This document shows positions 47,798 to 58,725 of a stretch of DNA of 64,000 bases, one piece after another. The DNA comes from Actinomycetota bacterium (GTDB lineage Bacteria; Actinomycetota; Thermoleophilia; Solirubrobacterales; Solirubrobacteraceae). Each line of letters opens with the position of its first letter. Positions within the stretch are counted from its first letter, which is position 1. The stretch is from positions 26,902 to 90,901 of the forward strand of contig JADDQZ010000036.1 in the NCBI GenBank assembly GCA_016781085.1, read 5' to 3'. Both the position numbers and the translations under genes were made by a program. The notes under the pieces are model-generated. The model was not told the DNA's origin. It did no database searches and worked only from the letters and a program-made list of their open reading frames with translations.

Positions 47798-48799
47798 ATG
47801 GATCTCGAGCTTCTCAATAGCACTCTCGCTGCGCACGGGCAGCCCGCCTTCCGGAGGAGCCAGGTGTGGCGCTGGGCGGCAGGTGGAGCGCACCACTACG
47901 ACGAGATGACGAACCTTCCGGCGAAGCTGCGCGCGCAGCTTTCCGAGCACGTTCCCTTTTCCACGCTGGTGCTCGAGCACGAAGCGACAGCTTCCGACGG
48001 AACCGTCAAGGCGTTGTTCCGCACGCATGACGGCCGGCCGGTCGAAAGCGTTCTGATGCGCTACCGCGACGGGCGCCGCTCGGTGTGCGTCTCCTCGCAA
48101 TCGGGCTGCCCGCTGACGTGCACCTTCTGCGCCACCGGCAAGATGAAGTTCGGGCGCAACCTCACAGCGGCCGAGATCCTCGACCAGGTTCTGCACTTCC
48201 GCCGCATCGAGCCGCTCAACCACCTCGTGTTCATGGGCATGGGCGAGCCGCTGATGAACCTCGACAACGTGCTCGCCGCGGCGCGCAAGCTTCCCGACGT
48301 GGGCATCACCCACCGGCGGACAGGCATCTCCACGGTCGGCTGGGTGCCCGGCATCCGCGCGTTGACCGAAGCCGACATGCCGGTTCGCCTCGCCCTGTCG
48401 CTGCATGCTCCCGAAGACGAACTGCGCTCGCGGATCATGCCGATCAACGACCGGTTCAAGATCGCTGAAGTGCTCGACGCCTGCGAGGAGTACTACGAGA
48501 AGCGCCGGCGCAAGGTCTTCGTCGAGTACGTGATGCTCGCCGGCGTCAACGACGGTCCCGAACAGGCGGCGCAGTTGGCTTCATTGCTGGATCCGCGAAT
48601 GTACAAGGTGAATCTGATTCCTTACAACCCGACCGACTCGGTCTACGACGGTTCTTCGCGCAACGCCATCGCGACGTTCCAGAGCGCGCTCGAAGTCCAG
48701 GGCATCGACGCCACGGTCCGCTTGACCCGCGGTCGTGACATCGATGCGGCCTGTGGACAACTGGCGGCCAAGAGCCCGGTGGCGGCGGAGGTTGGCTGA
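47798..48799 (+). CDS. rlmN: Radical SAM 23S rRNA/tRNA adenine-C2 methyltransferase RlmN
   Basis: CVSSQSGCPLTCTFCATGKMKFGRNL; FMGMGEPLMNLDNV. Confidence 0.96.
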   Translation: MDLELLNSTLAAHGQPAFRRSQVWRWAAGGAHHYDEMTNLPAKLRAQLSEHVPFSTLVLEHEATASDGTVKALFRTHDGRPVESVLMRYRDGRRSVCVSSQSGCPLTCTFCATGKMKFGRNLTAAEILDQVLHFRRIEPLNHLVFMGMGEPLMNLDNVLAAARKLPDVGITHRRTGISTVGWVPGIRALTEADMPVRLALSLHAPEDELRSRIMPINDRFKIAEVLDACEEYYEKRRRKVFVEYVMLAGVNDGPEQAAQLASLLDPRMYKVNLIPYNPTDSVYDGSSRNAIATFQSALEVQGIDATVRLTRGRDIDAACGQLAAKSPVAAEVG

Positions 48800-48869
48800 A
48801 GGCGCGGGCGCGCAGTCGGCCACTCGAGACGACGTTGCGCCGCCACCGTAGGACTCTTGCTCGGGCGCT

Positions 48870-51230
48870 CTAACGACGCGGCAGTGTCAGCACCACGGTG
48901 CGGCTGGTCGAGTTCCCGGACCGGTCGGTGGCGCGCACACGGACCTTCGCCGTGAGAGCCCCGCGACCCAGCCGCCGGCGCTCGGCCCTGGTCAGGCGCA
49001 ACACGACTGCTCGAGTCCGGGCGCGGGAGAAGGCCAACCTCACACTGCCATCTCGCGGCAAGCGGACCAGCTTCTTCCGGCCGTTGACGATCACTGCGCT
49101 CAATCGAGTATCGCCGGCTTCATCGAGCCGAAGACTGAGCGTCAACCGCCCGCGCCGCCGCAGATCCCGAACGGTGCTCGGAGTCCGCAAGGCAAAGCGA
49201 GGTGAGACGACATCCTGGGCGGCTGGCACTACAGGGGTTGAAGGGCTCGGCGAGGCCTGGACCGGCACGGGTGCCACCGGACCAGGCGACGACGCCACCG
49301 GAGCGGACGCCACCGGGTCAGGCGACGGAGCGGGCGCCGGGGGGCTGGGCGACGGCTGAACCGGAGTGGGAGTGCTGGATGGCTGCGGCGTCGGATTCGG
49401 CGTCGCAACAGGAGCCACTACCGGAGCCGGTACGTCGGCCCGGCTTTCGCCCACGTAGACCCATTCGGCCACCGACGGCTTGCCGGTCGGACTGAGCCCG
49501 AAGAGCATGTAGTACCCGGGCGGCGCAATGTTGGCGTTGGCGGGAGCGGTCACGGTTGCCCCGCTGCCATCGGCGCGCGGAGTCATGGTCAGCGGCACGA
49601 GGCGCTGTCCCATGTCGTTGGCATGCGTGGTGGTGCCAGGCGCCACCAGCACCGCTTTGGTCACGGCGGAGCTCGTGCCGATGTCGAACGTCTGGCCGAA
49701 GTCGATGCCCGCCGGTGCGCTGGTGATGCTTGGCCTCGGTCCTTCCTTGAACAGGTACGCGGGCTCGTAGACCTCCGCGCGGTCATTCATTCTGTAATCC
49801 GTGCCCCGGACCGGATCGCGATCGTCCCCGGCTGACAACACGCGACCGTCGGGAAGGAGCACGGCGGTCGAGTGGTAGGCACGCTTGTAGACCTGCGACG
49901 GCCCCAGACGCCAGGTATCGGACCCGGCATCGAGGATCTCGACGGCCTTGTGCTCGGGCCCGGCTGCCGCTTCGACATTGTTCACGTTCTCGTCGCTCGC
50001 GGTCCCTGGCTGCGCCCCATAACCTCCGCCGAGGTTGAGCAATGACGAGTCGGGCAGTAGGACGGTGTTGTGGCTGGAACGCGCGACGCGCATCGACGGG
50101 CCCGCAAACGGCGCTCGAGTCGGCGTCGCCTCGTCGAAGATCTCGGTCGAAGCCACCGACGCCTTCTCCGTCGTCGAATGGTCGTAGCCGCCGAGCTGCA
50201 TGACGCGCGTCGAGCCCGAGGCCGAGCCCGGCAGCAACACGGCACTGCCGTACTTCCGTGTCATTGACCAGTCGGGACGGTCGCTGCCGGTCACCGACCC
50301 TGGCGTCGGGTTCAACAGCCATGACTCGCGGCGAGTGAAGCCGGCGTTGAGCACGCCTCCACTCGGCATCACGAACCAGTGCGGGTACCAATGCGGCGTG
50401 GTGGGCGCTCCCGCCAACTGCCCGTAGCGGGCGATCCGCGTGAGGCTTCCCTGTCCCCCGCGCGCTGCCGGCGGGTTGAATACGTCGATGTCGGTGTTCC
50501 AGACGTACCCGTCGGATTCGTCGTAGCCAGACGTGATCAACGTCCGCCCGTCCGGCAGGAGCGTCTGCGTGGGATACCAGCGACCGCGGGCCATGTCGGG
50601 CTGGCGCGTCCAGCTCTCGCTCCACGGGTCGAAGGTGAAGACCGATTTGAGCCCCGCGAATCCGGTGGTGGCCGTCGCGTATCTGAGATTGCCACCTGTG
50701 ACCAGCAGCTGCCCGTCAGCCATCAGCGACTGGCCCGCGCAGAAGATGTTGTCGCCCGGCGGCACCGCCTTGAACTCACCCGGGGCACCGGGATTCTTGG
50801 TCGGATCCCAGAGGTAGGCGGCTGCCGCCCGCGTCTTGTAGTCATGCACTTCCTGGGAGAAGATCATCACCTTGCCGGTGGGAAGCACCGCGGAATGCAC
50901 GCCGACCACCGGCATCTTGAACGGTGTGCTCCAGCGGCCGACCGAAGCCAGATCGACGTCAGCCGAAGCCCGCGCCACCGGCCGCAGCGCGCGCCGCCGG
51001 TGTCTGGGCGACAGCTTCTTCCAGCGTGCGCGTTCGCGCCGCTCGGTGAGCCGGGCCAGACGGTGATCCCGGGCGTGAGCGCGACCAAGCAGCCGGCTTT
51101 CGAGTCGTCGCAACTCCGTTTCCGACAGCTTTCGTCCGCCTGCGCCGTCCGCGTGCACTACCGCGGGCGTCGCGAACAATCCGGTGGTCAATCCCACCAG
51201 TACCACCGCCGACCATGTCCTGCTGCGCAT
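48870..51230 (-). CDS. Secreted galactose-oxidase-like copper radical oxidase (kelch + DUF1929) with Pro-rich linker and C-terminal domain
   Basis: Signal peptide; active-site-like NIFCAGQS (Cys), RWYPTQTLLPDGR (Tyr), RAYHSTAVLLPDGR (Tyr-His), GTTTHANDMGQR (His). Confidence 0.9.
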   Translation of the reverse strand: MRSRTWSAVVLVGLTTGLFATPAVVHADGAGGRKLSETELRRLESRLLGRAHARDHRLARLTERRERARWKKLSPRHRRRALRPVARASADVDLASVGRWSTPFKMPVVGVHSAVLPTGKVMIFSQEVHDYKTRAAAAYLWDPTKNPGAPGEFKAVPPGDNIFCAGQSLMADGQLLVTGGNLRYATATTGFAGLKSVFTFDPWSESWTRQPDMARGRWYPTQTLLPDGRTLITSGYDESDGYVWNTDIDVFNPPAARGGQGSLTRIARYGQLAGAPTTPHWYPHWFVMPSGGVLNAGFTRRESWLLNPTPGSVTGSDRPDWSMTRKYGSAVLLPGSASGSTRVMQLGGYDHSTTEKASVASTEIFDEATPTRAPFAGPSMRVARSSHNTVLLPDSSLLNLGGGYGAQPGTASDENVNNVEAAAGPEHKAVEILDAGSDTWRLGPSQVYKRAYHSTAVLLPDGRVLSAGDDRDPVRGTDYRMNDRAEVYEPAYLFKEGPRPSITSAPAGIDFGQTFDIGTSSAVTKAVLVAPGTTTHANDMGQRLVPLTMTPRADGSGATVTAPANANIAPPGYYMLFGLSPTGKPSVAEWVYVGESRADVPAPVVAPVATPNPTPQPSSTPTPVQPSPSPPAPAPSPDPVASAPVASSPGPVAPVPVQASPSPSTPVVPAAQDVVSPRFALRTPSTVRDLRRRGRLTLSLRLDEAGDTRLSAVIVNGRKKLVRLPRDGSVRLAFSRARTRAVVLRLTRAERRRLGRGALTAKVRVRATDRSGNSTSRTVVLTLPRR

Positions 51231-51405
51231 TGTGCTCCTTGGTGCTGCTCGAACTCAGGCTCCGTTACGAGCAACAACGCGGCAGGGTCGCTCCAAGTTC
51301 CAGACCATGCCGCAGAGGTCATTTCGGTGACGCCAATACCACCTCCCCGCTCATCATCCGCACCGGCTTCCCGTTCTGGTTGCGATCCTCGACCCCGATC
51401 ACGTC

Positions 51406-51592
51406 CTAGCCGGACACTCCCACTCCGGCATCAGCCCGCTGCTCGCCGGCCCGCAGCAGCCGTCGCGCAGCGCCGCCTCCTCGCCAGGAGAGGGATCGAA
51501 CGACTCGCCGCCGGAAGCTCGTCGAGCGATGCGAACCCGAAGGTCTTCAGGAACACCGTCGTCCGGTACAAGACGGCGCCGAACTGTGAGTG
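51406..51592 (-). pseudogene. scpB 3'-end remnant with two frameshifts
   Basis: HSQFGAVLYRTTVFLKTFGFASLDELP / SGGESFDPSPGEEAALR / RRLLRAGEQRADAGVGVSG* in three frames, matching intact ScpB RSQFGAVLYRTTTQFLASFNLSSLRDLPDVQTFDPSPQDEAALRDRLLRAGEQRAESLGSSR. Confidence 0.88.
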
Positions 51593-51654
51593 ACCGGCGG
51601 CACTGACCCGTAAGTGGCCGGCCGGAGCCATTGGGCTGCCAAGCTGTGAGCACC

Positions 51655-51870
51655 ATGAGCGATATCGAACGCCGGCGTGGCAGCGGACTCACGCGTAAGC
51701 AACGCGAAGAACGGGCCTACAAGCTCGTCTTGGCCACGGGCGCTGCGGGCGCCGTGGCCGTGGTTACGGCGATCCTCGCCGCCATCGATTTGATCGGGAC
51801 GAACATCCCCGTCCTCGCAGCGATCCTGGCGGTCATCTTCTTTGTGATGCTGCGCCGGACGCTGCGTTAG
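51655..51870 (+). CDS. Small two-TM membrane protein
   Basis: MSDIERRRGSGLTRKQREERAYKLVLATGAAGAVAVVTAILAAIDLIGTNIPVLAAILAVIFFVMLRRTLR. Confidence 0.65.
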   Translation: MSDIERRRGSGLTRKQREERAYKLVLATGAAGAVAVVTAILAAIDLIGTNIPVLAAILAVIFFVMLRRTLR

Positions 51871-51929
51871 CAACGACCGACGCCTACGGGGCGGGCGGCA
51901 CGCCGCCGACCACCCCTTCCCGCGGAACT

Positions 51930-54131
51930 TCAGACCTTCAAGGTGAAGCGACCGACAAGCTCTTCGAGCTGGTCGGCGGTGTGCGCGAGCTGTTGCGCCC
52001 CTGCGGACACTTCCTGAGTGGCGGCGCTGGTCTGCTCGGTCGAAGCGCTGACGTGCTCGGCGCTTTCCATCGACTGGTTGGCGACCGTGCTGACTTCTGT
52101 CATGTCGTCGCGCATCTTCTGCGCACTTTCGGCAATGTGCTCCACCGCGATGGCGATCTCGCCGATCCGGCCGGTCACGTCTTCGAACGACTGACCGATG
52201 AGCGCGAACTGCGACCGGGCCTTCTCGACGGTGACAGCACCTTCGGCGCTGAGGCGGCCGCTTTGCTCGACCACTTCGGTCGTCTTGCCGGTTTCGCTCT
52301 GGATCTCTGCGGTGAGGCGCGAGATCTGATCGGCGGCGTGCGAGGACTCTTCGGCGAGCTTGCGCACTTCCTCGGCGACGACGGCGAAGCCGCGCCCCTG
52401 CTCGCCGGCGCGCGCCGCTTCGATCGCGGCATTGAGCGCCAGCAGGTTGGTTTGGTCGGCGATGCTGGTGATCGTCTCGACGATCCCGCTGATCTGGGAG
52501 TTCTTCTCGCCAAGATCGCGCATCGCCCCCATCACTTCTTCGCTGGACTTCCGTACCGCCGCCATCGCTTCGGTGATCTCAGTCACGGCTTGCTCGCCTT
52601 CCTCGGCGATGGCGCGCGCTTCGCGTGCCGCCACCGCCGTGGCCTGAGCGCGATCGGCGGATTCCGCCGTCGATGCCGTGATGTCCTCGGTGGAGCGCTG
52701 AGCCGACATGATCGCTTCCGCTTGACGGGACCCGCCGAGGGCTACCTCGTTGATCGCCGTGGCGATTTCGCCCACCGCGCTGCCGGTCTGCTCAGCCGTG
52801 GCAGCCATTTGCTGCGACGAAGACGAGACGTCAGTCGCCGTCAGCGCCACTTGCCCGATCATGTCGGCCAACGCGCCGCGCGTGGCTTCATAGGCATCAA
52901 GCGATGCATGAGTGGAACCGATCAGCTCGTTGAGCGTGTTGGCGGCCACGCCGATCTCGTCTCGGCGCGATTGCTGAACCGGCTCGGTGTGCGCATGCGC
53001 CGCCACCGTCATGTCGCCCTGCGACAAGGCGTGCATGCCCTTGTTGAGCTCCGCGACGTCGCCGTCGCTGAGCGTCCGCAGGTGCTCGACGAAGTCGCGC
53101 ACGGGCGCGGTGATACGACGAGCGAGCCAAGCGACCGCGCCGGCGACGAGCAGCACGGCAATGAGGCTCATGATCAGCAGGGTGTTGCGCAGATCATTGA
53201 CGCTGGCCATCATTTCGGCTTCCGGCGCCACCATTACGTAGCCCCACTTGCCCGTCTGCACCGGCGCGTAGAAGACACGCACCTTCTTGCCCGTGGCCGG
53301 GTCTGTGGTCGAGACCTTGCCGCCACGGCCGGCCGCGATGTCGCTGGCGACCTTGGCCAGCTGGGCGTTGTCATGCTTCTTGGCGTAGTCGGCGAGTGTG
53401 GTCTTGCCGATCAGCTTCTCGTCTTGCGCGGACACGAAGATGCCGCTGTTGGAGACGAGCAGGACGTAACCGCTGTCGAGGACCTTGAGCTTGCTGACTT
53501 CTTCGTGAATCTTCGACAGCGTGACATCGACGCCACCGATCCCGACGGGCTTGCCGTCGCGCACGACCGGCGAGACGTAGCTCGTCATCAGCACGCCCTC
53601 GTAGAGGTAAGGCTCGATCACAACGTCACGGTTGAGCTTCTTGGGCAGGGTGTAGTAGTCGGAGACGTCGGCATCCACGAGTGCTTCGAGCGTCACTTCA
53701 CCTGTCAGCTTGTTCCAGTACGGACCGAAACGGCCGTCTTTCATGGAGTAAGGCTTGCCCTTGTGGTCGGCGTCGGCACCACCGAAGGCGCCGGCGTCGA
53801 AGCCGGCGTAAGCGCCGACGACGCGCGGGTTGCGGTCGAGGGCTTCCTTGACGATCGCGCTGGCTTCCTTGCGGTCGCCCTGCCTGTAGCGGCTGAATGT
53901 GCTCGCCAAACCGCGTCCCGTCGCGGCGGCGTCCCGCGCCTCGGCTTCGAAGTCGCCAGCGTGCGTCTGTGCTGATTCGCTCAACTGCCCTTCGACGGAG
54001 GCGCGCTGGGCTTCGGTGACTCGAGTGATCGTCAGCCACGTTGTTACCAGCATGACGATCGCGATCACCGCCGCGAGTTGAATGGTCATGCGCGCCTGCA
54101 GCGAGCGGGCGATGAAGTGAGGGGGCGACAA
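51930..54131 (-). CDS. Methyl-accepting chemotaxis protein, dCache-type sensor
   Basis: Periplasmic Cache-like region ([12 protein letters not shown]...[10 protein letters not shown]), HAMP, signalling tip [43 protein letters not shown]. Confidence 0.93.
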   Translation of the reverse strand: MSPPHFIARSLQARMTIQLAAVIAIVMLVTTWLTITRVTEAQRASVEGQLSESAQTHAGDFEAEARDAAATGRGLASTFSRYRQGDRKEASAIVKEALDRNPRVVGAYAGFDAGAFGGADADHKGKPYSMKDGRFGPYWNKLTGEVTLEALVDADVSDYYTLPKKLNRDVVIEPYLYEGVLMTSYVSPVVRDGKPVGIGGVDVTLSKIHEEVSKLKVLDSGYVLLVSNSGIFVSAQDEKLIGKTTLADYAKKHDNAQLAKVASDIAAGRGGKVSTTDPATGKKVRVFYAPVQTGKWGYVMVAPEAEMMASVNDLRNTLLIMSLIAVLLVAGAVAWLARRITAPVRDFVEHLRTLSDGDVAELNKGMHALSQGDMTVAAHAHTEPVQQSRRDEIGVAANTLNELIGSTHASLDAYEATRGALADMIGQVALTATDVSSSSQQMAATAEQTGSAVGEIATAINEVALGGSRQAEAIMSAQRSTEDITASTAESADRAQATAVAAREARAIAEEGEQAVTEITEAMAAVRKSSEEVMGAMRDLGEKNSQISGIVETITSIADQTNLLALNAAIEAARAGEQGRGFAVVAEEVRKLAEESSHAADQISRLTAEIQSETGKTTEVVEQSGRLSAEGAVTVEKARSQFALIGQSFEDVTGRIGEIAIAVEHIAESAQKMRDDMTEVSTVANQSMESAEHVSASTEQTSAATQEVSAGAQQLAHTADQLEELVGRFTLKV

Positions 54132-54263
54132 GGAACGACCTCGGCGAAGAAGCGGTGGGCAGTTACGCCGGTAATCGGCGCCGTCCGCACCCTCTTTACG
54201 GTTTGCGTGCGCAATCAGCCATGCTGGCGCAGAGGCACCGAATGATCGGCCCACTCCGGTCAT

Positions 54264-54298
54264 GGGCGAGGCAGCCGGCTGCGCCGGCCGCCTCGCCC
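54264..54298 (-). terminator. Strong stem-loop between the two MCP genes
   Basis: GGGCGAGGC-A-GCCGGC-TGC-GCCGGC-C-GCCTCGCCC: 9 bp + 6 bp around one mismatch; no U-tract. Confidence 0.55.
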
Positions 54299-54311
54299 TT
54301 ACCGATCCACT

Positions 54312-56132
54312 TCAGGCCTTGACCTGGAAGCGGCTGACGAGCTGCTCCAGCGTTTGGGCCGTCGATGCAAGCTCCTGCGCCGAGGCGTTGATCTCTTGAG
54401 CTGACGCGCTCGTCTGCTGCGTGGACGCCGAGACTTGCTCTGCGCTCGCCGAGGAAGCCTCGCCGACTGCCGCAACTTCTGTCATTTCGTCGCTGACACG
54501 GCTCGTACTCGCATTGATTTCTGTGGTCGCCGCAGAGATGGCGGCGATTTGAGCCGTCATTGCCTCGACCGACTCGCCGAGCTCGCCGAAAGCGGCTTCG
54601 GCCCGGGCCACGATCACGCTCGAGTGCTCGGTGCGTTTGACGCTCTCGTCAACCACGCCAACCGTGTGCCTTGTTCCCTTTTGGATGTCGTTGACGAGCG
54701 TAGAAATCGTCGAAGCTGCCTGCTGTGACTCTTCGGCCAGCTTGCGCACTTCCTCCGCGACGACGGCGAAGCCCCGGCCTTGCTCGCCGGCACGGGCGGC
54801 CTCGATGGCGGCGTTGAGTGCCAACAAGTTCGTCTGCTCGGCGATTCCGGTGATCGTGTTGATGAACTCGCCGATCTGCTCAGATTTCTCCGCGAGTTCG
54901 GAGATTGCGGTAGACGCCTGTTGGGAGGACTCGCGCACCGATTGCATCGCCTCGGTCGCCTCCACCGCCGCCTCGATGCCGCCGCGCGCGAGGTCGCGCG
55001 CATGCTCCGCTGAGACCGTGGTCTCTTCAGCCGCACGCGCGCTATCTGCGACGGCGCGCATCGTCTCGCCGACCGCGTCGCGGACTTCGCCGACGCGACG
55101 AACCTGAGTCTCAGAGCCCTGCGCGACATCGCCGATCGCCGACGCGATCTCGTCGATGGCCCGCGACGTCTCGTCGGAGCTGCCGCTGAGTTGCTGTGAT
55201 GCAGACGAAACCGTGCCGGCCGACTCGTTGAGCTCGATGACTAGCGCCCGCAGTCCCTCCACCATCTCAGCCATCGCCACGCGCAGCTCGTCCTTGGAGG
55301 AATACGGCTCGATCGTCGCTGTCAGGTCGCCCTGGCCAATGCGCGTGGCGACGCTTGCCGTCTCCCGCAGATAGGCCGTCATCTCGCCGAAGGCATCCGC
55401 CATCTCCCCGAGCTCGTCGCGTGTCTTGACCTTGACGTCGCGATCGAGCTCGCCACGGGCGATGCCCTCGGCGGCATGCAACACCTGTTGAACGCCGTTG
55501 CGGATCTGTCGCGACAGCAGCAGCGAAACGGCTGTTCCAAGTGCGAGCACGAGGACAAGCACGATCACGACGAAGGTGCGCGCCGCCTTGAAGGAGTCAT
55601 TGGCCTCGCTCGCGGTCTTCTTGCCGAAGTCCTGGTTCCAGTCGACGAGCCCGAGCACCTGATCGGACAATCTGTCGAACGTCTGCTGAGCGTCGCCGTG
55701 CAGGTATTTGATCGCTGCTTGAGGGTTGCCGGCACGGCTCAGCTTGAGGAAGGGCGCCGACTCGCTCTTATAGCGTTCCCATGAGGCGACTAGCGCATCG
55801 AACTGCCTACGATCTTCGGGCAACGTGATCGTGGGCTCGTAAGCCTTGATCGCCGCGTCCATATCGCTGTTTTCGTCTTTCATGGCGGCCTCGGCCGACT
55901 CGAGCTGGCGCGAGCCCGGCTCGGCGATCACATGGTCGAGCTGAGCGGCGCGGTAGTCCGAGGTGATGCCGTTGATGTCGCCGATGACGGCGACGCCGGG
56001 AACTACCATTTCTGATTGGAACTTCGTGGATTCGTTGATCGAGGCCATCTTCACCAGGGCGACGACGCCCACAGCCATAGCCAACGCCACCACGAGGGCG
56101 AACCCCGCTAACAACTTGGTCCGAACCGACAA
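54312..56132 (-). CDS. Methyl-accepting chemotaxis protein with four-helix-bundle sensor
   Basis: 4HB-like N-terminal domain, HAMP, MCP signalling tip [36 protein letters not shown]. Confidence 0.93.
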   Translation of the reverse strand: MSVRTKLLAGFALVVALAMAVGVVALVKMASINESTKFQSEMVVPGVAVIGDINGITSDYRAAQLDHVIAEPGSRQLESAEAAMKDENSDMDAAIKAYEPTITLPEDRRQFDALVASWERYKSESAPFLKLSRAGNPQAAIKYLHGDAQQTFDRLSDQVLGLVDWNQDFGKKTASEANDSFKAARTFVVIVLVLVLALGTAVSLLLSRQIRNGVQQVLHAAEGIARGELDRDVKVKTRDELGEMADAFGEMTAYLRETASVATRIGQGDLTATIEPYSSKDELRVAMAEMVEGLRALVIELNESAGTVSSASQQLSGSSDETSRAIDEIASAIGDVAQGSETQVRRVGEVRDAVGETMRAVADSARAAEETTVSAEHARDLARGGIEAAVEATEAMQSVRESSQQASTAISELAEKSEQIGEFINTITGIAEQTNLLALNAAIEAARAGEQGRGFAVVAEEVRKLAEESQQAASTISTLVNDIQKGTRHTVGVVDESVKRTEHSSVIVARAEAAFGELGESVEAMTAQIAAISAATTEINASTSRVSDEMTEVAAVGEASSASAEQVSASTQQTSASAQEINASAQELASTAQTLEQLVSRFQVKA

Positions 56133-56269
56133 ACGGATTGAAGCCCCTTTGCAGCCTTAGGTTTGTCGGGGTCATCGGCATGCCAATCTGGCACCTTGAC
56201 GCTGTGGTCAGAAACCGACCTGGCGCGTCCGCTATAGGCGCTCCGGTTACTGGAAATCCCCGTCCCGAT

Positions 56270-56291
56270 CGCTGACGCTCCCGCGTCAGCG
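56270..56291 (-). terminator. Hairpin embedding the scpB stop codon
   Basis: CGCTGACGC-TCCC-GCGTCAGCG on plus strand; perfect 9-bp stem; the scpB TGA lies in the stem. Confidence 0.55.
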
Positions 56292-56867
56292 ACTGCTGCC
56301 GAGGCTTTCAGCGCGCTGCTCGCCCGCTCGCAACAACCGATCCCGCAGCGCCGCCTCGTCTTGCGGTGAGGGATCGAATGTCTGTACGTCCGGGAGGTCT
56401 CGCAACGACGACAAGTTGAAGGAAGCCAGGAACTGCGTCGTCGTGCGGTACAAAACCGCCCCGAATTGCGAGCGCCCGGCTTCCTCGATCAGCCCGCGCT
56501 CGACGAGGGCGTTCGTCGCCGACTCAGCGGCCACCCCGCGGATGCGCGCGACTTCTGGGCGCGACACGGGCTGAAGGTAGGCGACGATCGCCAGAGTCTC
56601 GGCTTGCGCTGGTGTCAGTGCGTTACTGCGTGGACGGGCGAGCAGTTCACGCGCTGCAGTCTCGGCTTCGGGCGCCGAGACGAGCGTCCAGCTGCCCGCG
56701 ACTTCTCGCAATTGAAGGCCTCGCCCCAGCAGTCCGGCCCGCAGCTGTGCCAAAGCGGCGTCGATGTCGGCCTGGTGGGCGCCCGTCGCGGCGCTTAGAG
56801 CTTCTCCGCTGACTGGCTCCGGAGACAAGAACAACAGTGCCTCAACGACACGGGCGAGCGGGCTCAT
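56286..56867 (-). CDS. scpB: Segregation and condensation protein B
   Basis: VVEALLFLSPEPVS...LAIVAYLQPVSRPEVARIRGV...FGAVLYRTTTQFLASFNL. Confidence 0.95.
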   Translation of the reverse strand: MSPLARVVEALLFLSPEPVSGEALSAATGAHQADIDAALAQLRAGLLGRGLQLREVAGSWTLVSAPEAETAARELLARPRSNALTPAQAETLAIVAYLQPVSRPEVARIRGVAAESATNALVERGLIEEAGRSQFGAVLYRTTTQFLASFNLSSLRDLPDVQTFDPSPQDEAALRDRLLRAGEQRAESLGSSR

Positions 56868-57622
56868 GAAGCGACCGCCCGGGCCGCCGCGTTCCCTCCG
56901 ACAGCGACCGTGATCGGGGCAAACGGCACCTCTTGCTCCCAGTCGGCTTCACCTCGCTTGTACAGCTCGAGCAGCGCATACAACGTCACCGCCACCGTCA
57001 TGCGGTCCTGGCCGGCAACGGCTCGCTCGAAGTCAAAGCGCCCGCGCCGCAGGAGATCGCGCAGGATGGTCAACCGATCCGCGACCGAGACGCGAGGATT
57101 GCGGAGGTGACGCAGGTCAGGGGCGGGCGGCATCTTCAGCAGTCCGCCCACGGCACGCGCCAGCAGTTGGGGATCGTGCGTCGCTCGAGGCTTTTCAGCA
57201 GTCTTGGACAGTTCGGCGGGCGGTCCCGACTCGCGCAGCAAGAACTGCTGTCCCGCCTCCTGGCGCTCAATCAGCCATTGTCCAGCGTTCTGGTAGCGCG
57301 CATAGCGCAGCATCCGGTCGAGAAGCTCTTCCGCGGCCTGCGCGGGCTCGAGCTCGTCGAGTTCCTCAACTTCCTCGCCGGGAAGCATGAGCCTCGACTT
57401 GAGCTCCAGCAACGCCGCGATGAGTACCAGGAACTCGGTGGCCGCCTCGAGGTTGAGCCGCTCACGCCGCTCGAGGTGGTCCAGATAAGCGATGACGATC
57501 TCGGCCAGCTGGACTTCGAGCAGATCAAGCTCTTCGCGCAGGATCAGCGACAACAGAAGGTCGAACGGCCCGCTGAAGACATCGAGATCGAGCTCCAGGT
57601 TGCGCAGCATGTCGCTCGGCAT
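56864..57622 (-). CDS. scpA: Segregation and condensation protein A
   Basis: LDVFSGPFDLLLSLILREELDLLEVQLAEIVIAYLDHLE...AATEFLVLIAALLELKSRLMLP. Confidence 0.95.
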   Translation of the reverse strand: MPSDMLRNLELDLDVFSGPFDLLLSLILREELDLLEVQLAEIVIAYLDHLERRERLNLEAATEFLVLIAALLELKSRLMLPGEEVEELDELEPAQAAEELLDRMLRYARYQNAGQWLIERQEAGQQFLLRESGPPAELSKTAEKPRATHDPQLLARAVGGLLKMPPAPDLRHLRNPRVSVADRLTILRDLLRRGRFDFERAVAGQDRMTVAVTLYALLELYKRGEADWEQEVPFAPITVAVGGNAAARAVAS

Positions 57623-57669
57623 CGAGCCACCGTACGGCAGGAGCCCGACAGATCTTCGGGTCTCCGCCC

Positions 57670-58662
57670 TCAGGAGCTGCGCGGGCCCACGCCCATGGCG
57701 TCGCACACGTCGGCCAGCGTGGCCGACGCAATGACGCGCGCCTTGGCGGCTCCGGCTTGGAGCATGGCCTCGAGCGCCGACTCGTCGGCGCGCAAGTCCG
57801 TGTAGCGCTCGCGCACCGGCTCCAAGTAGTCCACCACGGCTTCGGCCGTCGCCTTCTTGAAGTCCCCGTAGCGTCCGCCCGCGTATTCCGCTTCAACGGC
57901 ATCCGGGGTGATGCCGCGAGCGACGGCCATGACCTCGATCAGATTCGTGATCCCCGGCTTGTCATCGCGACGGACGATGTCGGTGCCCGAATCGGTCACC
58001 GCGCGTTTGAACTTGCGCGAAATCGCGGCCGGCTCGTCGAGCACGTACACCGTGCCCTGCTCTGTTCCGCCGGTCGTCGACATCTTGCGCTCGGGTTCTT
58101 GGAGGTCGCGTACCCGGGCGCCGACGTCGGGAATGCGCTGTTTGGGCACGGTCAGCACCGGACCGAAGCGCCCATTGAAGCGTTCTGCGATGTCGCGCAT
58201 CAACTCCAGATGCTCGCGCTGGTCTTCGCCGACGGGCACCTCGTCTGCTTGATAGGCGAGCACGTCTGCGGCCTGCAACACGGGATAAAGCAGAAGACCG
58301 GCAGAGACGAGCTGTCGCTGTTGCACGGACTTGTCGCGGAACTGGTGCATCCGGTTGAGCTCACCGACCGCTGTCACCGCCACGAGGAGCCAGCAAAGCT
58401 CCGTGTGCTCGTGGACGTCGCTTTGGCGAAACAGAATGCAGCCCTCGGGATCGAGCCCGGCGGCGATGAGCAGGGCTGCCGTGTCGTAGGTCTTCTCGCG
58501 CAATTGCTGCGGGTCGTATTCGACCGTGATGGCGTGTAGATCGACGATGCAGAAGATCGCGGGATTGCCGCGCTCTTGAGCCGCCACGTACTGGGTGATG
58601 GCGCCGATGTAGTTGCCGAGGTGCTTTGTGCCCGTCGGCTGGATGCCCGAGAAGATGACCAT
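57670..58662 (-). CDS. trpS: Tryptophanyl-tRNA synthetase
   Basis: MVIFSGIQPTGTKHLGNYIGAI; KMSTT; VPVGEDQREHLEL. Confidence 0.96.
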   Translation of the reverse strand: MVIFSGIQPTGTKHLGNYIGAITQYVAAQERGNPAIFCIVDLHAITVEYDPQQLREKTYDTAALLIAAGLDPEGCILFRQSDVHEHTELCWLLVAVTAVGELNRMHQFRDKSVQQRQLVSAGLLLYPVLQAADVLAYQADEVPVGEDQREHLELMRDIAERFNGRFGPVLTVPKQRIPDVGARVRDLQEPERKMSTTGGTEQGTVYVLDEPAAISRKFKRAVTDSGTDIVRRDDKPGITNLIEVMAVARGITPDAVEAEYAGGRYGDFKKATAEAVVDYLEPVRERYTDLRADESALEAMLQAGAAKARVIASATLADVCDAMGVGPRSS

Positions 58663-58725
58663 GCGCGCGCCCAGCGTATTAGGGAGCCGCAAAGGTGAGC
58701 GGTGCGCCCTCGTGGCGAGTCGCGC

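Noticed and set aside
51981-53975. 664-aa plus-strand ORF antisense to the MCP gene
   Set aside because: Low-complexity antisense translation; the minus-strand frame has clear MCP domains.
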